Shown: positions 33,849-45,339, counted from the first letter of the stretch. The stretch is DNA of 64,000 nt from Azorinus chamasolen (GCA_963576725.1 OY755239.1:56391453-56455452), one strand, 5' to 3'. The notes: generated by a model from the sequence alone, not told the origin. A program made the numbers and translations.

Positions 33849-34072
33849 CCTATTCCCTCATATGCTATATTTAAACCCAACCTCGTTGAATACATCTACC
33901 GAAAAGGATCATTTACTAGAGAAAAAGGATTTTTTAGAATTGTGTAGTTTTGAAAACATTGAGATAAATAGAGCATTTGCTCCTATGGAGCAAATGCTCT
34001 ATTTATCACAATGGTTTCAAAAAGTATCTTCTACGGAAGCGTCGAAAGGCGCCAATACATGTATGATGGACT
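33845..34072. mobile_element. TTAA-2 MITE
   Basis: TTAACCTATTCCCTCATATGC start; hairpin 33950-34018 near perfect, apex GCTCCTATGGAGC; right end decayed. A TTAA-3 core follows at 34267-34334. Confidence 0.78.
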
Positions 34073-34589
34073 AGTTTACAACAGTCATGTTTGTACATGT
34101 ATATTAGATTGTCATTTTCGGGTGGATCTATTGTTTTAGTGTTCCTTTTGGATGAAGCTTAAATCTCAATAGATTCACCGGGTGTTCAAGATAAATTAAA
34201 CACAAAGACGAGGGATGTTCAATTTGTTTAATTCTTTGCACGAAAGCGGCGATTTGTGATTAGCTATGCAGAAAGTTTGGACCTAGATAAGACGTGTATT
34301 AACTCGGCATCACATCAGGAGTCAAACTGTTTAACCTTCTGGTAGTATTTATGAAAAATGTTTAAAGAAAGGTCAAGTTTTTGAACATTGTAACAGACGA
34401 AAACTGTAGCAGACGAAAAATTACGTAGCGTACAAAGTAAAATCAAAGATCCTGTCAAGTAAGACAAGGCATAGTACCTTTCTGTCTATAGGGGAAATGC
34501 GGAATAATCATATTGGCCTGCTGAGAATAAAATGGTGTCCGCTCAGTCCTCTGATCTGCTAAAGATTTTATTCACTTTCTCTTCATTAA

Positions 34590-34805
34590 GAAACTATCTA
34601 CCAGGAGTCCAGATAATAAGATGCGTAAAATTAAATATTTTCAGGAATAGCTCCTTTATTTCTCCACCAAACCCTTTGTACTGTGACCACTCTTTAGAAT
34701 CGTCTCAAAGAGACGATTCTAAAGAGCGGCAACAGTATAGGGTTTGATGGAGAAATGACGAATTTAATATTTGGGTACATGTACGCACCTGAATATGTAT
34801 GTAGC
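34590..34805. mobile_element. HAT-1 MITE, long hairpin
   Basis: CAGGAGTCCAGATAATAAG to GTATGTAGCTCTG; hairpin 34663-34755 with arms TTTCTCCACCAAACCC and GAATCGTCTCAAAGAGACG. Confidence 0.78.
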
Positions 34806-34809
34806 TCTG

Positions 34810-34908
34810 TATTGACCGAGTGTCAAACAGCTTGGGTCCTGATCTGGGTCTCGGCCCAAGCTGTTTGCAAATGTGTTTCAGGTCGCATTTAGCAAGGAAA
34901 AGGTTAAA
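34810..34908. mobile_element. TTAA-3c partial element with short hairpin
   Basis: GTCAAACAGCTTGGGTCC and inverse (34820-34868); right end AGCAAGGAAAAGGTTAA. Confidence 0.6.
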
Positions 34909-35218
34909 TCTAAATAAATGGCGTCTATCTGAGACGGGAAGTAACACTCCTGATCTGAATAAATGAGTGGGAAATAAGTGGATTGTTTGTTTCCAATGAA
35001 CTATTCCTGTGTGTCGTCGAAGGCCAAATTAAATTTTGATTTGAATTCTAAATTGCTGAATTAAGAGACATCCTTGGTGTTGGCTTCTAAATCAATATTA
35101 ATTTGGAATTGACACCAACAGAGTAGACGGTAGCTATGGCCTGACGTTTGACGTTTCCCATGTTCATCTCATTGCTAGTACATTGTACTTGGAAAAACTG
35201 TTTTTGAAAACAATATTA

Positions 35219-35422
35219 CAGTAGAACTGGTCTTAAGCCGCGACCATTCATTTATTGAATGTAGGCGTCTCAAAAAGTAGGTTGTTGCTTAATGCAGGGC
35301 AAAAGTAAAGCAGAAAGTTCCGTTAGGAGCTGTCTGCATAACTTTCGACTGTATAAGCTACCACCTGTCTTAAATACCCACATTTAGACCACCTTTATTA
35401 GTCACTTAAGACGGATTCGCCG
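35219..35422. mobile_element. TA-1b MITE
   Basis: CAGTAGAACTGGTCTTAAGC, TA both sides, 204 bp; hairpin with CAGAAAGTTCCGTTAGGAGC. 34909-35218 and 35423-35710 show nothing else clear. Confidence 0.72.
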
Positions 35423-35710
35423 TAATCAGAGTTGTAGAAAAGAAACATACTGAAAATCTGTCACAATCTCTTAGCCAATCCATATCTCTGATACGATACT
35501 AAGGAAAGGTAGGAATACAAGACAAAAAGTATTATGACTTGTGTTCTTGAATGTAGCTGTACACCAAAGAAGTATTTCAAAATCATAAGCATTTAAATCG
35601 ATTAGAATTTGCGTAACATTTATTTTAAATTGAAGTGACATTTTCCCCCAGATGTGCAGATATTTATCTGATGTTTGTTATACATACAGCAACCAGATAT
35701 GGCCAGTTGC

Positions 35711-35937
35711 TTAACTCATTCCCTCCTAGACTATATTTAGACCCAACCTCTTTGAATGAATCTACCGAAAGGAGCATTTATTAGAGAAAAGGAACATATA
35801 GAAATGTGTAGTTTTGAAACCATTGTGATAAATAGAGCATTTGCTCATATGGAGCAAATGCTCTATTTATCACAATGGTTTCCAAATGTGATTTTTACAG
35901 AGACGCCAAACTGCGTTAGTAGGAGGGAATATGTTAA
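35711..35937. mobile_element. TTAA-2 MITE
   Basis: TTAACTCATTCCCTCCTAG; hairpin near perfect, apex GCTCATATGGAGC; ends TATGTTAA, shared with the next element. Confidence 0.8.
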
Positions 35938-36040
35938 CTCTTTTGACGTTTCATCTGTTGTTTCCTATGGAAACAGTTTCAATCCAAATCAGACACCGAG
36001 TCACGCGGGGTGTCATCATAATTCAAACTGTCAGTTTCTG
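35934..36040. mobile_element. TTAA-3 element chained to the previous one
   Basis: TTAACTCTTTTGACG start; hairpin AAACAGTTTCAATCC, apex GAGTCACGCGGGGTGTC. 36041-36347 has no recognised feature. Confidence 0.6.
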
Positions 36041-36347
36041 TGATAGTGGTTTAAACAAAAATGGAGAAAAGTAAAATGAAGAAGAAAATAAAATTGTAAC
36101 ACACGATAGAGTTTGCAGACGATAAAGTTATATTTGATATCCGATCGCGTCAAAGCAGACTACTCCTTGTCCAGAATGTGTTTATGAACTTATTAACGAG
36201 TATAATCAAAAGAGAGTTTTGGAAATAGTTGCTACGGTCTCTTGATAAGATGAGACATAATTATGGACGGATGCGCATGACATACACCACAGCATGAAAA
36301 CCCATTGTCTATATCAAATATGGATGTGGTACATTCACGGTCATAAT

Positions 36348-36545
36348 CCACTCTTTACTCCATAAATACGCATTTATACGCCTTTGCAAATGGATTAGAC
36401 CCAGATCAGATGGCTTTTACAGAAGTTGGCTGATCAGGAAATTCTTGTTTTCCTTATGATATGACATGATATGATATACATAAGATTCTACAGTTTCTAT
36501 AATGGTCAAACGTCCCCGTGTCCATGTGCTATTATATCTATAACT
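36348..36545. mobile_element. TTAA-1 MITE truncated at a CT-rich tract
   Basis: CTCTTTACTCCATAAATACGC and core GCAAATGGATTAGACCC; lacks the right end. Confidence 0.65.
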
Positions 36546-36675
36546 CTGTCTCGTTTCTCTTTTGTCTATGACTCTCTCTCTCGCTCTCTCTCTATCTCTG
36601 TCTCTATGTATTTCTGTCTCTTTCTATCTCTCCCCTCTCTCTATCCCTCTATCTCCCTATCTTACTATCTCTCTC
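36546..36675. repeat. Imperfect CT-rich low-complexity tract
   Basis: About 130 bp of (CT)n interrupted by TCTATCT and TCTGTCT words. Confidence 0.85.
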
Positions 36676-36896
36676 GGCGCGTTATCCATTCCTATAAGTT
36701 GCAGGAAGTTGTCAAGCAATGCTCTAATAGTTATTTGACTTGCATGACTAAAAGACTGTAATGCGATACAAATTATACCAATAACTGTCACTCGCCATTA
36801 GAGTGAAATGTTTGTAGCTTGTCTTTATTTCTGTCCTGCTGCTAGCATATGGGGCTTTTACATAAAGGAAAATGTCTATATGGAAATCTTATGACG

Positions 36897-37590
36897 TCTT
36901 TGTTTTATTTATGGCTGTTTTATTAAAGTCATATATCATCCGAGAATGCTTCAAGCCTCATGAAATTGGTGTTCTTTCTCATTTACAATTATAAGGACAC
37001 GGTGTTCCCTCGAATAACAAGGCACTTTTGCACCTAATTGGCTCACATGTTAAACGTTCATTATTCTCAGCGGAAACGGGGGTTGGTTACAAAACTATAA
37101 TAAGCCTTCTAATGCTAACTGCGACCTGATCCGATTGACATTCGAAAACAGCTTTGGTCCAGATGAGATGTCGAATTATTCGACGTCAGGATCCAAGCTG
37201 TTTGACACTTGGTCAAAAGGTTCTCACAAGCTGGAACAAATCGGTAAATGGAAGTTTAAGACAATCGGGGTTTATACAGACATGGCAAAATGTTAACCCT
37301 TCTAAAGCTAGGAAATACCTAACTGGTATTTACAGACAGCATGGGTCCAGATGAGATGCCGAGTAACTCGGCATCTCATCAAGATCAAAACTGTTTGACA
37401 CTCAGTTAATAGAGCTTAATCAGCTTGAACGAATCAGATGGGGTAGACGTTGTAACAGAACAATTTTAGCATACATGTAATTTATGTATTCCAGCACAAG
37501 GAGGGATAAAGATCAACTTGAGAAATCACGCCAGCTTTGATTTTGTTTTCTTTAGCTAGAGCCTTCTGTAATATAATCAAGCACTGGTCC
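36897..37590. repeat. Diverged segment paired with 45340-45670, split by two TTAA-3c elements
   Basis: 36897-37105 and 37505-37590 align in order with 45340-45670 (GGTTGGTTACAAAACTA; GAGAAATCACGCCAG). The gap holds TTAA-3c elements at 37144-37291 and 37293-37455. Confidence 0.65.
37144..37455. mobile_element. Two consecutive TTAA-3c MITEs
   Basis: Hairpins AAACAGCTTTGGTCC (37144) and GACAGCATGGGTCC (37334), each followed by TTTGACACT and a tail with GAA.AAATCGG. The second starts TTAACCCTTC at 37293. Confidence 0.65.
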
Positions 37591-37842
37591 GCCAAATTGC
37601 CCACGGCTCGTCCTGTATCATAATGGACAAATAAAATGTGCTGAATCGATTGAGTCCGTCAAAACCATGATATGAATATGTATTAGTATCGTTATTTCCT
37701 GAAAGAAAATTTGTTACATTGAAAACAGTTATAAATATTTTGTGACTTTTAAGTTTTACTTTTATACATGTCAATCGGGTAACTGAGAAAAAAACAACAG
37801 GCAAATGATCTGGATTCGCCGTCGCAATATGAGAAATTTGTC

Positions 37843-37880
37843 GGGTGTGGGGAGGGGGCGGGAATAGTGGGTGGGTGGGT
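37843..37880 (+). other. G-rich tract with quadruplex pattern
   Basis: GGGTGTGGGGAGGGGGCGGG followed by GGGTGGGTGGG. At least seven runs of three or more G within 38 bp on the sense strand of the intron. Confidence 0.7.
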
Positions 37881-37906
37881 AATTAATTTGTTTATCAATC
37901 TGTATA

Positions 37907-38086
37907 CAGAAGAACCTGTCTTAAGCGTTCATCAAAGTAAGGTTTAATTATGGGTCTAAGAAGCAGGTGTTAGCTTCAGCTTAACGCAGGTCCTATAGGA
38001 GCTTTCTGCATTATTTTTGCCCTGCATTAAGCAACCACATACTTTTTAAGACTACTGTGTCCAATAAATTATGACAGGTTCTACTG
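37907..38086. mobile_element. TA-1b MITE, internally shortened
   Basis: CAGAAGAACCTGTCTTAAGC, TA both sides; apex TCCTATAGGAGC with the left arm shortened. Confidence 0.72.
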
Positions 38087-38229
38087 TACATAAGGTACCG
38101 TTGTGTAAACAGTGATTCGTATTTTCAATGAGAATGACATAGGTCTGTTGTCCAGAAAACCCATTTAGTACCAAGAAATGACTCATTTGGGTAAAATGTT
38201 ACGTCCCTTTTCTCATGAACAACTGATTA

Positions 38230-38434
38230 CAGTAAAACCCCGCTAATGCGACCACTAAAAAGGGGCATAATTCTGGGTGGCAGAGGCAGGTGGTAGCTTA
38301 GTGCAGGACGAAAGTTATGCAGAAAGCTCCTATAGGAGCTTTCTGCATAACTTTCGTCCTGCATTAAGCAACCACCTGCTATAGACGACATCAGTGGATG
38401 TTTATTAAGTGGTCGCATTAGCGGGGTTTCACTG
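38230..38434. mobile_element. TA-1 MITE, intact, 205 bp
   Basis: CAGTAAAACCCCGCTAATGC with inverse, TA both sides. Almost entirely self-complementary; apex CTCCTATAGGAG at 38327. Reverse orientation of 63089-63293. Confidence 0.87.
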
Positions 38435-38501
38435 TACTTGTTATTCGCAAAGAATAATTAACCTTCTGCACTTCTGAACTCGTTTTCCGCATCCAAAGGG
38501 T

Positions 38502-38703
38502 TTAACCCATACCCTCATAGGCTATTTCTAGATCCAACCACTTTGAATAAATCTACCGAAAAGGAGCATTAACTAGAGAAAGGGAAAAAAATAGAATTTT
38601 GTAGTTTGAAAACATTGTGATGAATAGAGCATTTGCTCCTAGAGGAGATTTTTACAGAGGCGTAGAAAGGCGTATGTACATTGTACATATGGAGGAAAGG
38701 GTT
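38502..38703. mobile_element. TTAA-2 MITE, right hairpin arm deleted
   Basis: TTAACCCATACCCTCATAGG to GGAGGAAAGGGTTAA. After the apex CTCCTAGAGGAG it jumps to TTTTTACAGAGGCG. Confidence 0.75.
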
Positions 38704-38790
38704 AAGACAGGTGGTTGCATAATGTAAGTCAAAAGCTATGCGTTTCGACTGAAACAATATCAACATGGATACAAAAAACCATCAAAGTAA

Positions 38791-38813
38791 TATATATATA
38801 TATATATATATAT
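38791..38813. repeat. (TA)n microsatellite
   Basis: About 11 TA units. Confidence 0.9.
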
Positions 38814-38847
38814 GGTAAAGGCAATTTGCATTACATGTTTTAAATAT

Positions 38848-39066
38848 CAACCTTTTCCCTGTTTCATATTCATGAAAGAAATAATGACATCATTATTATT
38901 TATTAGCTGATTTTTTATTATGGCATGGGTACACAGGATTTGATAGAAATAATAAAGTCCGATCTACAGCCACAACAAACAGAGCAGACCCTGATCAGAC
39001 GGCTCCTATAGGAGCCGTCTGATCTGGGTCTACCCTGTTTGCAAATACGTGAAAAGTAAAAGGTTA
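38848..39066. mobile_element. TTAA-7 MITE with intact hairpin
   Basis: AACCTTTTCCCTGTTTC start; hairpin 38977-39041, AAACAGAGCAGACCC, apex CTCCTATAGGAG at 39003; right end AAAGGTTA. Confidence 0.75.
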
Positions 39067-39225
39067 GGACATATTACCGATGTCTCTCTGTCAATGTCGT
39101 TTTGTGAGGGAACTGATTGTAAAAACTGATTTTTGATACGATAGACTAATGTGAAGTTCGTGTAGCATGCGTTTTGTAAACGCTTGTCATGGTACATGTA
39201 CATGTATGCACGTCTGGGCTAGTAT

Positions 39226-39375
39226 TTGCAAAACTGCTTGGACCCAGATAAGATGCCATGAAACTCGACGTCTCTTCAGAATCCAAGCTCTTTGATACTT
39301 GGCCAATAGTATCTCACACATTTGATAGAATCGAATTCTGTTAAATTTTCAGCCAAGCAGAGATGGAGCAGACAT
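39226..39375. mobile_element. TTAA-3c remnant
   Basis: GCAAAACTGCTTGGACCC hairpin and tail TTTGATACTTGGCC, GATAGAATCG. 39376-39881 shows only a terminus-like scrap near 39560-39592. Confidence 0.55.
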
Positions 39376-39881
39376 TAATTTGTCAGCATGAGAACGATTA
39401 TAGAAGAATAGTAATACATGTTTCTCAAATTGTTACATGTAGCCATATTTATCACTCAAACTAGTGAGCTTTGTTTTCTCTGGTTCAGAAAAGATTATGA
39501 CAAACTTTTATCAAAAATGTTACGTACAAGATCCAGGCCCAAATTAAATTTATTTAAAATGCAGACGACAAAATTTGGTAGCGAAAGGGTTCAGCAGACA
39601 CTTGTGTTATTCACAGCAGGACAAAGCTTAATGTCGAACCCGTAAGTTGATTTAAATTCATCGTCTAATACGGTAGACACAATTATTCTGGTCTCACAAC
39701 GGGGATGCCATTTAATTACAAATTAGACCCTGGTCGAGACAAGGCGTTCGCCACGATGAAACGAATCATTGACGTGGTTGTTTTTGCCAAAATGAAATCT
39801 GATTAACAAGTTTATTGATTGGTTACATGTCTGAATAAACGTTACTTTTTGTGATTGAATTGTTTTCCTAGACATACGCAA

Positions 39882-40104
39882 TTAACCCATTCCCATATAT
39901 TGACGCCTTTTGACGCCTCTGCAAACGTCACTTGCTGAAACCATTGTGATAAATAGAGCATTTGCTCCCATAGGAGCAAATGCTTTTTATCACAATTGTT
40001 TCAAACTACAAAATTCTAAGAAAATTGTCTCAAGTTAATGCTCCTTTTCAGTAGATTTTTTCAACGAGGTTGGATCTAAAATAGCCTATGAGGTAATGGG
40101 TTAA
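39882..40104. mobile_element. TTAA-2 MITE
   Basis: TTAACCCATTCCCATATATTG to GAGGTAATGGGTTAA; hairpin 39936-40002, apex GCTCCCATAGGAGC. Confidence 0.82.
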
Positions 40105-40358
40105 TGTACTAAAGGTCTAAAATAGAACACTATCAGTATCTCGGCCAGGGTGATTCCTAAATACATTTCATTGGAATGAACTACAAATTGTTTTAAAGTT
40201 GATGTAACAGAAACTCAGTACACATGTAGTGTATTACAAACACAAACTAATTTCCTGTTTAACCATTTAATTAACATATTTGCCTTAAGTATGATTAAAA
40301 TCCATTTGTATTCCGTATTAGATAGCTTTTTTATATTTTCATCGACAAAGCAAAACGC

Positions 40359-40436
40359 TTAACCCTTTCCCATATATAAGCGCATTTTGACGCATCTGCA
40401 AACAGAGTAGGTCAGATCAGACGGCTCCTATAGGAG
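40359..40436. mobile_element. TTAA-1/7 half element ending at the hairpin apex
   Basis: TTAACCCTTTCCCATATATAAG, GCAAACAGAGTAGG, stops right after CTCCTATAGGAG (40425-40436). 40437-40774 is unassigned. Confidence 0.65.
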
Positions 40437-40774
40437 TTTACAGTTTAGCATTTTATCGCGTTACATAATAAAAATACGAATTAAACTTATACTGAAGCCT
40501 TTAGATAAATACTGCTATAACATTTGTTATGCTAAATGTATTGATGATACAGTTTGTGTTAACTCACACCTTCTGAGCAAATAACATGCTAGTAATACTA
40601 GTAATGTGTCCACCCTATCAAAATAACACGCAAAACTCATGTTTCAGGGACGCCATGTTAATCCGTAATTTTCACATATGCGAATTCCTCACATGTGTGA
40701 AACATTCGTACGAATACCTGACACATGTGTTTTAAATCCGTTGGAATATGTCGCATAGAAACGCTTTTCAATTC

Positions 40775-40930
40775 CATTTCAAACAGAGTAGACCAAGAAT
40801 ACACAGCTACTGTAGGGTCCATATGATCTGGGTTAATTCTGTTTGCTTTTGAAATTATATGGATCTGAATTCGACAATGTCTACCATTGCCAAAGTGCAC
40901 GTGTTCATATGCCGTAATACAATACCATTT
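40775..40930. mobile_element. TTAA-1 core and tail, ends lost
   Basis: AAACAGAGTAGACCAAG; GATCTGGGTTAATTCTG; GTCTACCATTGCC. Confidence 0.55.
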
Positions 40931-40938
40931 AATAGATC

Positions 40939-41142
40939 CAGTAAAACCCCTCTAGTGCGACCAGCAAAAAGGGGCATAATTCACAGTGGCAAAGGCAGGT
41001 GGTAGCTTAACGCAGGACGAAAGTTATGCAGAAAGCTCATATAGGAGCTTTCTGTATACCTTTCGTTCTGCATTAAGCAACCACCTGCTTAAGAAGAAAG
41101 CTTTGATTATGTTTAAGTGGTCGCATTAGAGGGGTTTTACTG
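40939..41142. mobile_element. TA-1 MITE
   Basis: CAGTAAAACCCCTCTAGTGC, 204 bp, right TA; hairpin with apex CTCATATAGGAG. A TTAA-1 right part follows (41160-41261). Confidence 0.8.
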
Positions 41143-41297
41143 TATTTATGATCCTATTACTTCTTACATACATGTACATGTACCTATTTAGTATTGCAGT
41201 GCCGTAAAACCCAACTCAGTCAATCACTTCTTACATGAATATTCATCAAATCAAGGGTTAAAAAAATTATTGCTTTGATCACAGAACCGTTTACATT

Positions 41298-41425
41298 TTA
41301 AATATTCTATTAGATAAATCAATTACATCCAAATAATGGCTGCCTAATCCCGGGAAAGAAACTGGCACTCGGTGGTGGATAAATGAATACAAATTAAATG
41401 TGAAGTGTGATTGTTTTACCAATTA
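41298..41425. repeat. Unclassified segment paired with 31225-31345
   Basis: See 31225-31345; contains GTGTGATTGTTTTACC and ATAAATGAATACAAATTAA. Confidence 0.45.
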
Positions 41426-41535
41426 TGAATGCACTGTGTCAGTGTACAGCTACGGGAAAACTTAATTTTAACTGAAATTCAATCTGAACAAGTAACACTG
41501 TACAATACTTCTTCCATCTGCATTTTGTGAACGTA

Positions 41536-41713
41536 CAGTAAAACCTCTCTATAACGGACACTAAATTGTGTTAAGTATTTGGTATTTAGGACAGGTGGCT
41601 GCTTAAAGGAGCGTTCTGTTTTACTTTCACATTGCTTTAAGCAACCACCTGCCTTTAACACAAAATACTTGATGTGATTTAGTGGCCGTTACATGTATAG
41701 AGAGGTTTTACTG
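41536..41713. mobile_element. TA-2 MITE, left core arm deleted
   Basis: CAGTAAAACCTCTCTATAAC, TA both sides. GCTTAAAGGAGCGTTCTG shows that the left inner arm up to the apex is missing. Confidence 0.78.
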
Positions 41714-41719
41714 TACCAC

Positions 41720-41812
41720 CAGAGCAACAGATATAGGTGGGTACTCAAATACTACAATCGTCATTTCTCCACCAAACCCTATACTGTGACCACTCTTTAG
41801 AATCGTCTCTAA
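41720..41812. mobile_element. HAT-1 left half, cut at the hairpin apex
   Basis: CAGAGCAACAGATATAGG through CTTTAGAATCGTCTCTAAG, ending at the dyad centre. 41813-42409 has only a TA-1 left-end scrap at 42091-42150. Confidence 0.68.
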
Positions 41813-42409
41813 GATTTAAGGGCTAATTGACTTTCAGATTTGTCATTGAAACGACTGTTGATTTCGTAGAAGAAAGTTAACTTGAGCGAATGATAAAATT
41901 TGAAAAAATAAATAAATTTGCCGTGTTTTGGCGAAATTTCCGCTTGAATTATTAATAATTATTTTATAGCATGGAAACATCGTTAAAACGAAGCATAAAT
42001 CGTGTCGAGAAGTTGATTAATGCAATACATTAAAATTAAATGATCAAAACAATTACAAGATTACGACTTCACATCTTAACCCACTTATTACAATAAAGTA
42101 TCGCTAATGCGATCACATGACTTCTTAACATAGGCGTCTGTAGATGCATGTGTAAACTTCCAGAATTATACTTCTTTCGTTTTATCCAATTAAACCTTAC
42201 TGTAATATAACAGAGTGAAAAGTATTGCTAAACAGTTGTCAACCATTCCATCGTCAGCGCACACAACAAAGCAATGCCAGTATTCGCTCACATGCCCAGT
42301 CTCCCCCTCTATAGTATCAATTTTGAACATTCAACAAACGGTATTTTAACCCTTAATTTCCGTTGATTTTATACATGGACATATCAGTGCTGACCTTGAC
42401 CAGAGATCC

Positions 42410-42640
42410 CATATGCCATTTTAAATCCAACCTCTTTGAATAAATCTATCAGAAAGGAGTATTTATTTACTAGAGAAAAGAAAACATAGAAGTGTGTAGT
42501 TCTGAATCACTGTTATAAATAGGGTAACTCGGCTTCTCATCAGTATCCAAACTATTCTTAGTCAACCTTTTCTAAAAAGATTGATCGAGTCGGAAATTGT
42601 ACCATCAAAGTTTAGGCAGACACCGTTTTTTCACAACGGG
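42410..42640. mobile_element. TTAA-2 part fused to TTAA-3c right half
   Basis: ATGCCATTTTAAATCCAACC to CACTGTTATAAATAGG, then TAACTCGGCTTCTCATCAG and a 3c tail. Confidence 0.55.
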
Positions 42641-42809
42641 ATATGGATTAGACATGGTGTTTGAGCCTGACAGAAACAGTAGTACCCTGCATTGTTTTAT
42701 ATATTCTAGAGTAATTCCAATTTTACACTCGTGTATCCCACATTGAGCAAATGAGAATATTATCTCAATTTGAAATGTAAAATACATGTACATCGTTATT
42801 ATAAGGGAT

Positions 42810-43290
42810 GAACATCACAAAGATACATGTTCGATAAAATTACTACATGAATAATCATCTATGCAATGATGACATCATCCCTATAAATTGGATTGATTTT
42901 GATAATGGTATATGAACGCAGAAGATTTTGGTCATGCCAGAAATTGTAGTATCCGGTTTATATGATTTCATAAGCCAACACGTTTTCAAGAAGATGGTGA
43001 TTAAACGGGTCCTACCGGAGCCGTCTGGTTTGAATCTACTCTGTAACCCTTTACTTCATAAATACGATTTTTACGCCTTTGCAAATAAAGTAGACCAATA
43101 CCAGACTGCTCCTGTAGGAGACGTCTGATCAGGGTCTGCTCTGTTTGCTTATTATATAGTTTAGATATAATCCTGCAGTTTCTGCCATGGCCAACCATTT
43201 GTGTGTCCATGTGCTACTATAACAATTAATCTAATTAATATTCAGGATGTCATTATTTCTTACATGGATATTCATGGCGTATATGGTTAA
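42810..43290. mobile_element. Two abutting TTAA-1 MITEs in opposite orientation
   Basis: First (to 43043) has its tail at left and right arm GGAGCCGTCTGGTTTGAATC. Second (43043-43290) starts TAACCCTTTACTTCATAAAT, hairpin GACTGCTCCTGTAGGAGACG, ends TGGTTAA. Confidence 0.7.
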
Positions 43291-43396
43291 GAGGCGTACA
43301 CATATATCTATGGAGTATAGGTAAACTGCGAAGAAGATCGCATACCCAAGACGGTGGCGTTGCATGGGAAATGTTTTATAGAACCTTTGTACAAAC

Positions 43397-43608
43397 TTAA
43401 CCCATTCCCTCCTAGACTATTTTAGATCCAATCCCTTTGAACACATCTACCGAAAAGGAACATTAACTATAGAATTGTGTAATTTTTAAACCATTGTGAT
43501 AAATAGAGCATTTGCTCCTATGGAGCAAATGCTCTATTTATCACAATGGTTTCAAAATGGGACGTTTACAGAGGCGCTAAAATGCGTCACTAGGAGTGGA
43601 TGGGTTAA
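43397..43608. mobile_element. TTAA-2 MITE
   Basis: TTAACCCATTCCCTCCTAG to GGAGTGGATGGGTTAA; near-perfect hairpin, apex GCTCCTATGGAGC. Confidence 0.8.
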
Positions 43609-43700
43609 TATATACGTTTTATATAAATTGACAAAATATAACATGCAAACCAGACGGGGCAACGACGGCGTTTTGTAACAGTACTGTTTATCGTTAGATT

Positions 43701-43755
43701 ATGAAATATTTTGAAATAATGATGAAGTAGATGATGAAATATTTTGAAATAATGA
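43701..43755. repeat. Two-copy tandem repeat, 33-bp period
   Basis: ATGAAATATTTTGAAATAAT at 43701 and 43734. 43756-44107 otherwise holds no clear feature. Confidence 0.8.
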
Positions 43756-44107
43756 AAGATACCACGAGAACAGGGAATCGAAAATTCTGTCAGAATGATG
43801 GATGGTCGGTCATGGGATTCAAAGGAACCTACTAGTTAGCATTAGAATAGCGCAGTCCTTACATGCTACATCCATACATATGTGTCTTACATTCATAGAA
43901 AACATACAGACATGTTCATTGTATGGACAATGTTAGTCCGAGACGTGTGTGAACAATGCATAGATAATACTAAATGGCATTTAACCATTGGGATGCTGAA
44001 TATTAAAAGTGGCATGTCCTACATACTTCTGAGAGGCAAACAGTGTAGACTTCACAGTTTGCAAAACTCAATACACTCGTTTCCTATATTCGAAAGTTTA
44101 ATTGCAT

Positions 44108-44357
44108 TTAATCATTTCCCTCATATGATCGCATTTTCGCACATTTGCAAACAGAGTAGACCCACATCAGGCGACTTCTATAGTAGCCGTCTGATCAGGA
44201 TTTGTACTATTTTTTTTATGAAATAATGATATATCTTAGTCTGCAGTTTCTACCAACTTTCAACTTCTTGCATGCATATGCCATTATAAAACTTCAGCTA
44301 ATAGATATTCCTGATGCAATTATGTCTTGCATAAACATTGAGCAGTGAAAGGGTTAA
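44108..44357. mobile_element. TTAA-1 MITE, 250 bp
   Basis: TTAATCATTTCCCTCATATG to AGTGAAAGGGTTAA; hairpin GCAAACAGAGTAGACCC, apex CTTCTATAGTAGCC. Confidence 0.78.
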
Positions 44358-44493
44358 GTAATGGGCGTATTTGGCAATAGTTTGTAATTTATCTAAAAGG
44401 GTTACCCTGTAGAGTTATCCCTTGCTATTGCAGCAGATTGTATAGGATTATATATACATTCTTTCTGTATATCGTCAACAAAATCCCCATTTA

Positions 44494-44690
44494 CAGTAGA
44501 ACTCCTCTAAATCAGACGTTACATTAAGTATAAATAACGGTCTTTGTGACAGATGACAGCTAAATGCAGGATGAAAGTCATACAAAAAGGTCCTCTTTTT
44601 GCATGACTTTAACTCTGCATTTAGCAGCCATCTGCCTAAAAATATATAAATTATTCTTCACTAGAAATCCGATTTAATAGGGGTTTACTG
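44494..44690. mobile_element. TA-4 MITE
   Basis: CAGTAGAACTCCTCTAAATC to GGGGTTTACTG, TA both sides; hairpin AATGCAGGATGAAAGTCAT, apex shortened. Confidence 0.78.
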
Positions 44691-44729
44691 TATATTTTGT
44701 TTCGTTGTCCTTTTCCAGATATCAATGTT

Positions 44730-45176
44730 CTCAATCACGGATATTCATGTAAGAAATAATGACTGTATGAATATTCATTAGATGCATTTTATAAATAGCA
44801 CAATGGCATAGAAATGTATTGTCATGGCAGAGACGGCAGAATCAGATTTACATACAGTACAACCTCTCTAAAACGGCCGATATATTGTGTTAATTAGTTG
44901 GTATTTAGGACAGGTGGCTGCTTAAAGCAAGGTGAAAGAAAAACAGAACGCTCCTATAGGAGCGTTCTGTTTTACTTTCACCTTGCTTTAAGCAGCCACC
45001 TGCCTTTAACACAAAATACTTGATGTAATTTAATGGCCGTTATAGAGAGGTTTTATTGTAGTTCCACGAGTAAACAATCAGATCCTGACCAAACGGGTTC
45101 TGCAGGAGGCATTTGATCTGTGTCTAATCTGTTTGCCCAGGCAACAAACTGTATCTCTATGAGGTAAAAGAGTTAA
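44730..45176. mobile_element. TTAA-1 MITE split by a TA-2 insertion
   Basis: Left part ends ATCAGATTTACA and right part resumes GTTCCACGAGTAAAC, then core and GAGGTAAAAGAGTTAA. TA-2 lies at 44855-45058. Confidence 0.7.
44855..45058. mobile_element. TA-2 MITE, intact, 204 bp
   Basis: CAGTACAACCTCTCTAAAAC to GAGAGGTTTTATTG, TA both sides; apex CTCCTATAGGAG at 44951. Nearly identical core to 17550-17753. Confidence 0.85.
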
Positions 45177-45339
45177 TACTCCTTGTAAATGACTAAAATA
45201 AAGATTATACTCTATGCATTTTCTGATAGTAAATGTCACAAATAATAATGGCTATTATCAACATATCATTATGCAATGTAGTGCTGTTTGTGTATAAGGC
45301 TTCTAAAACAGCAATATCTCCCTGCAGAATATTTGCGAT

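Noticed and set aside
36471..36761. 96-codon serine-rich open frame
   Set aside because: Translation of a CT-rich low-complexity tract.
43882..44226. 114-codon open frame
   Set aside because: Its second half is the left part of the TTAA-1 element at 44108-44357; no family resemblance.
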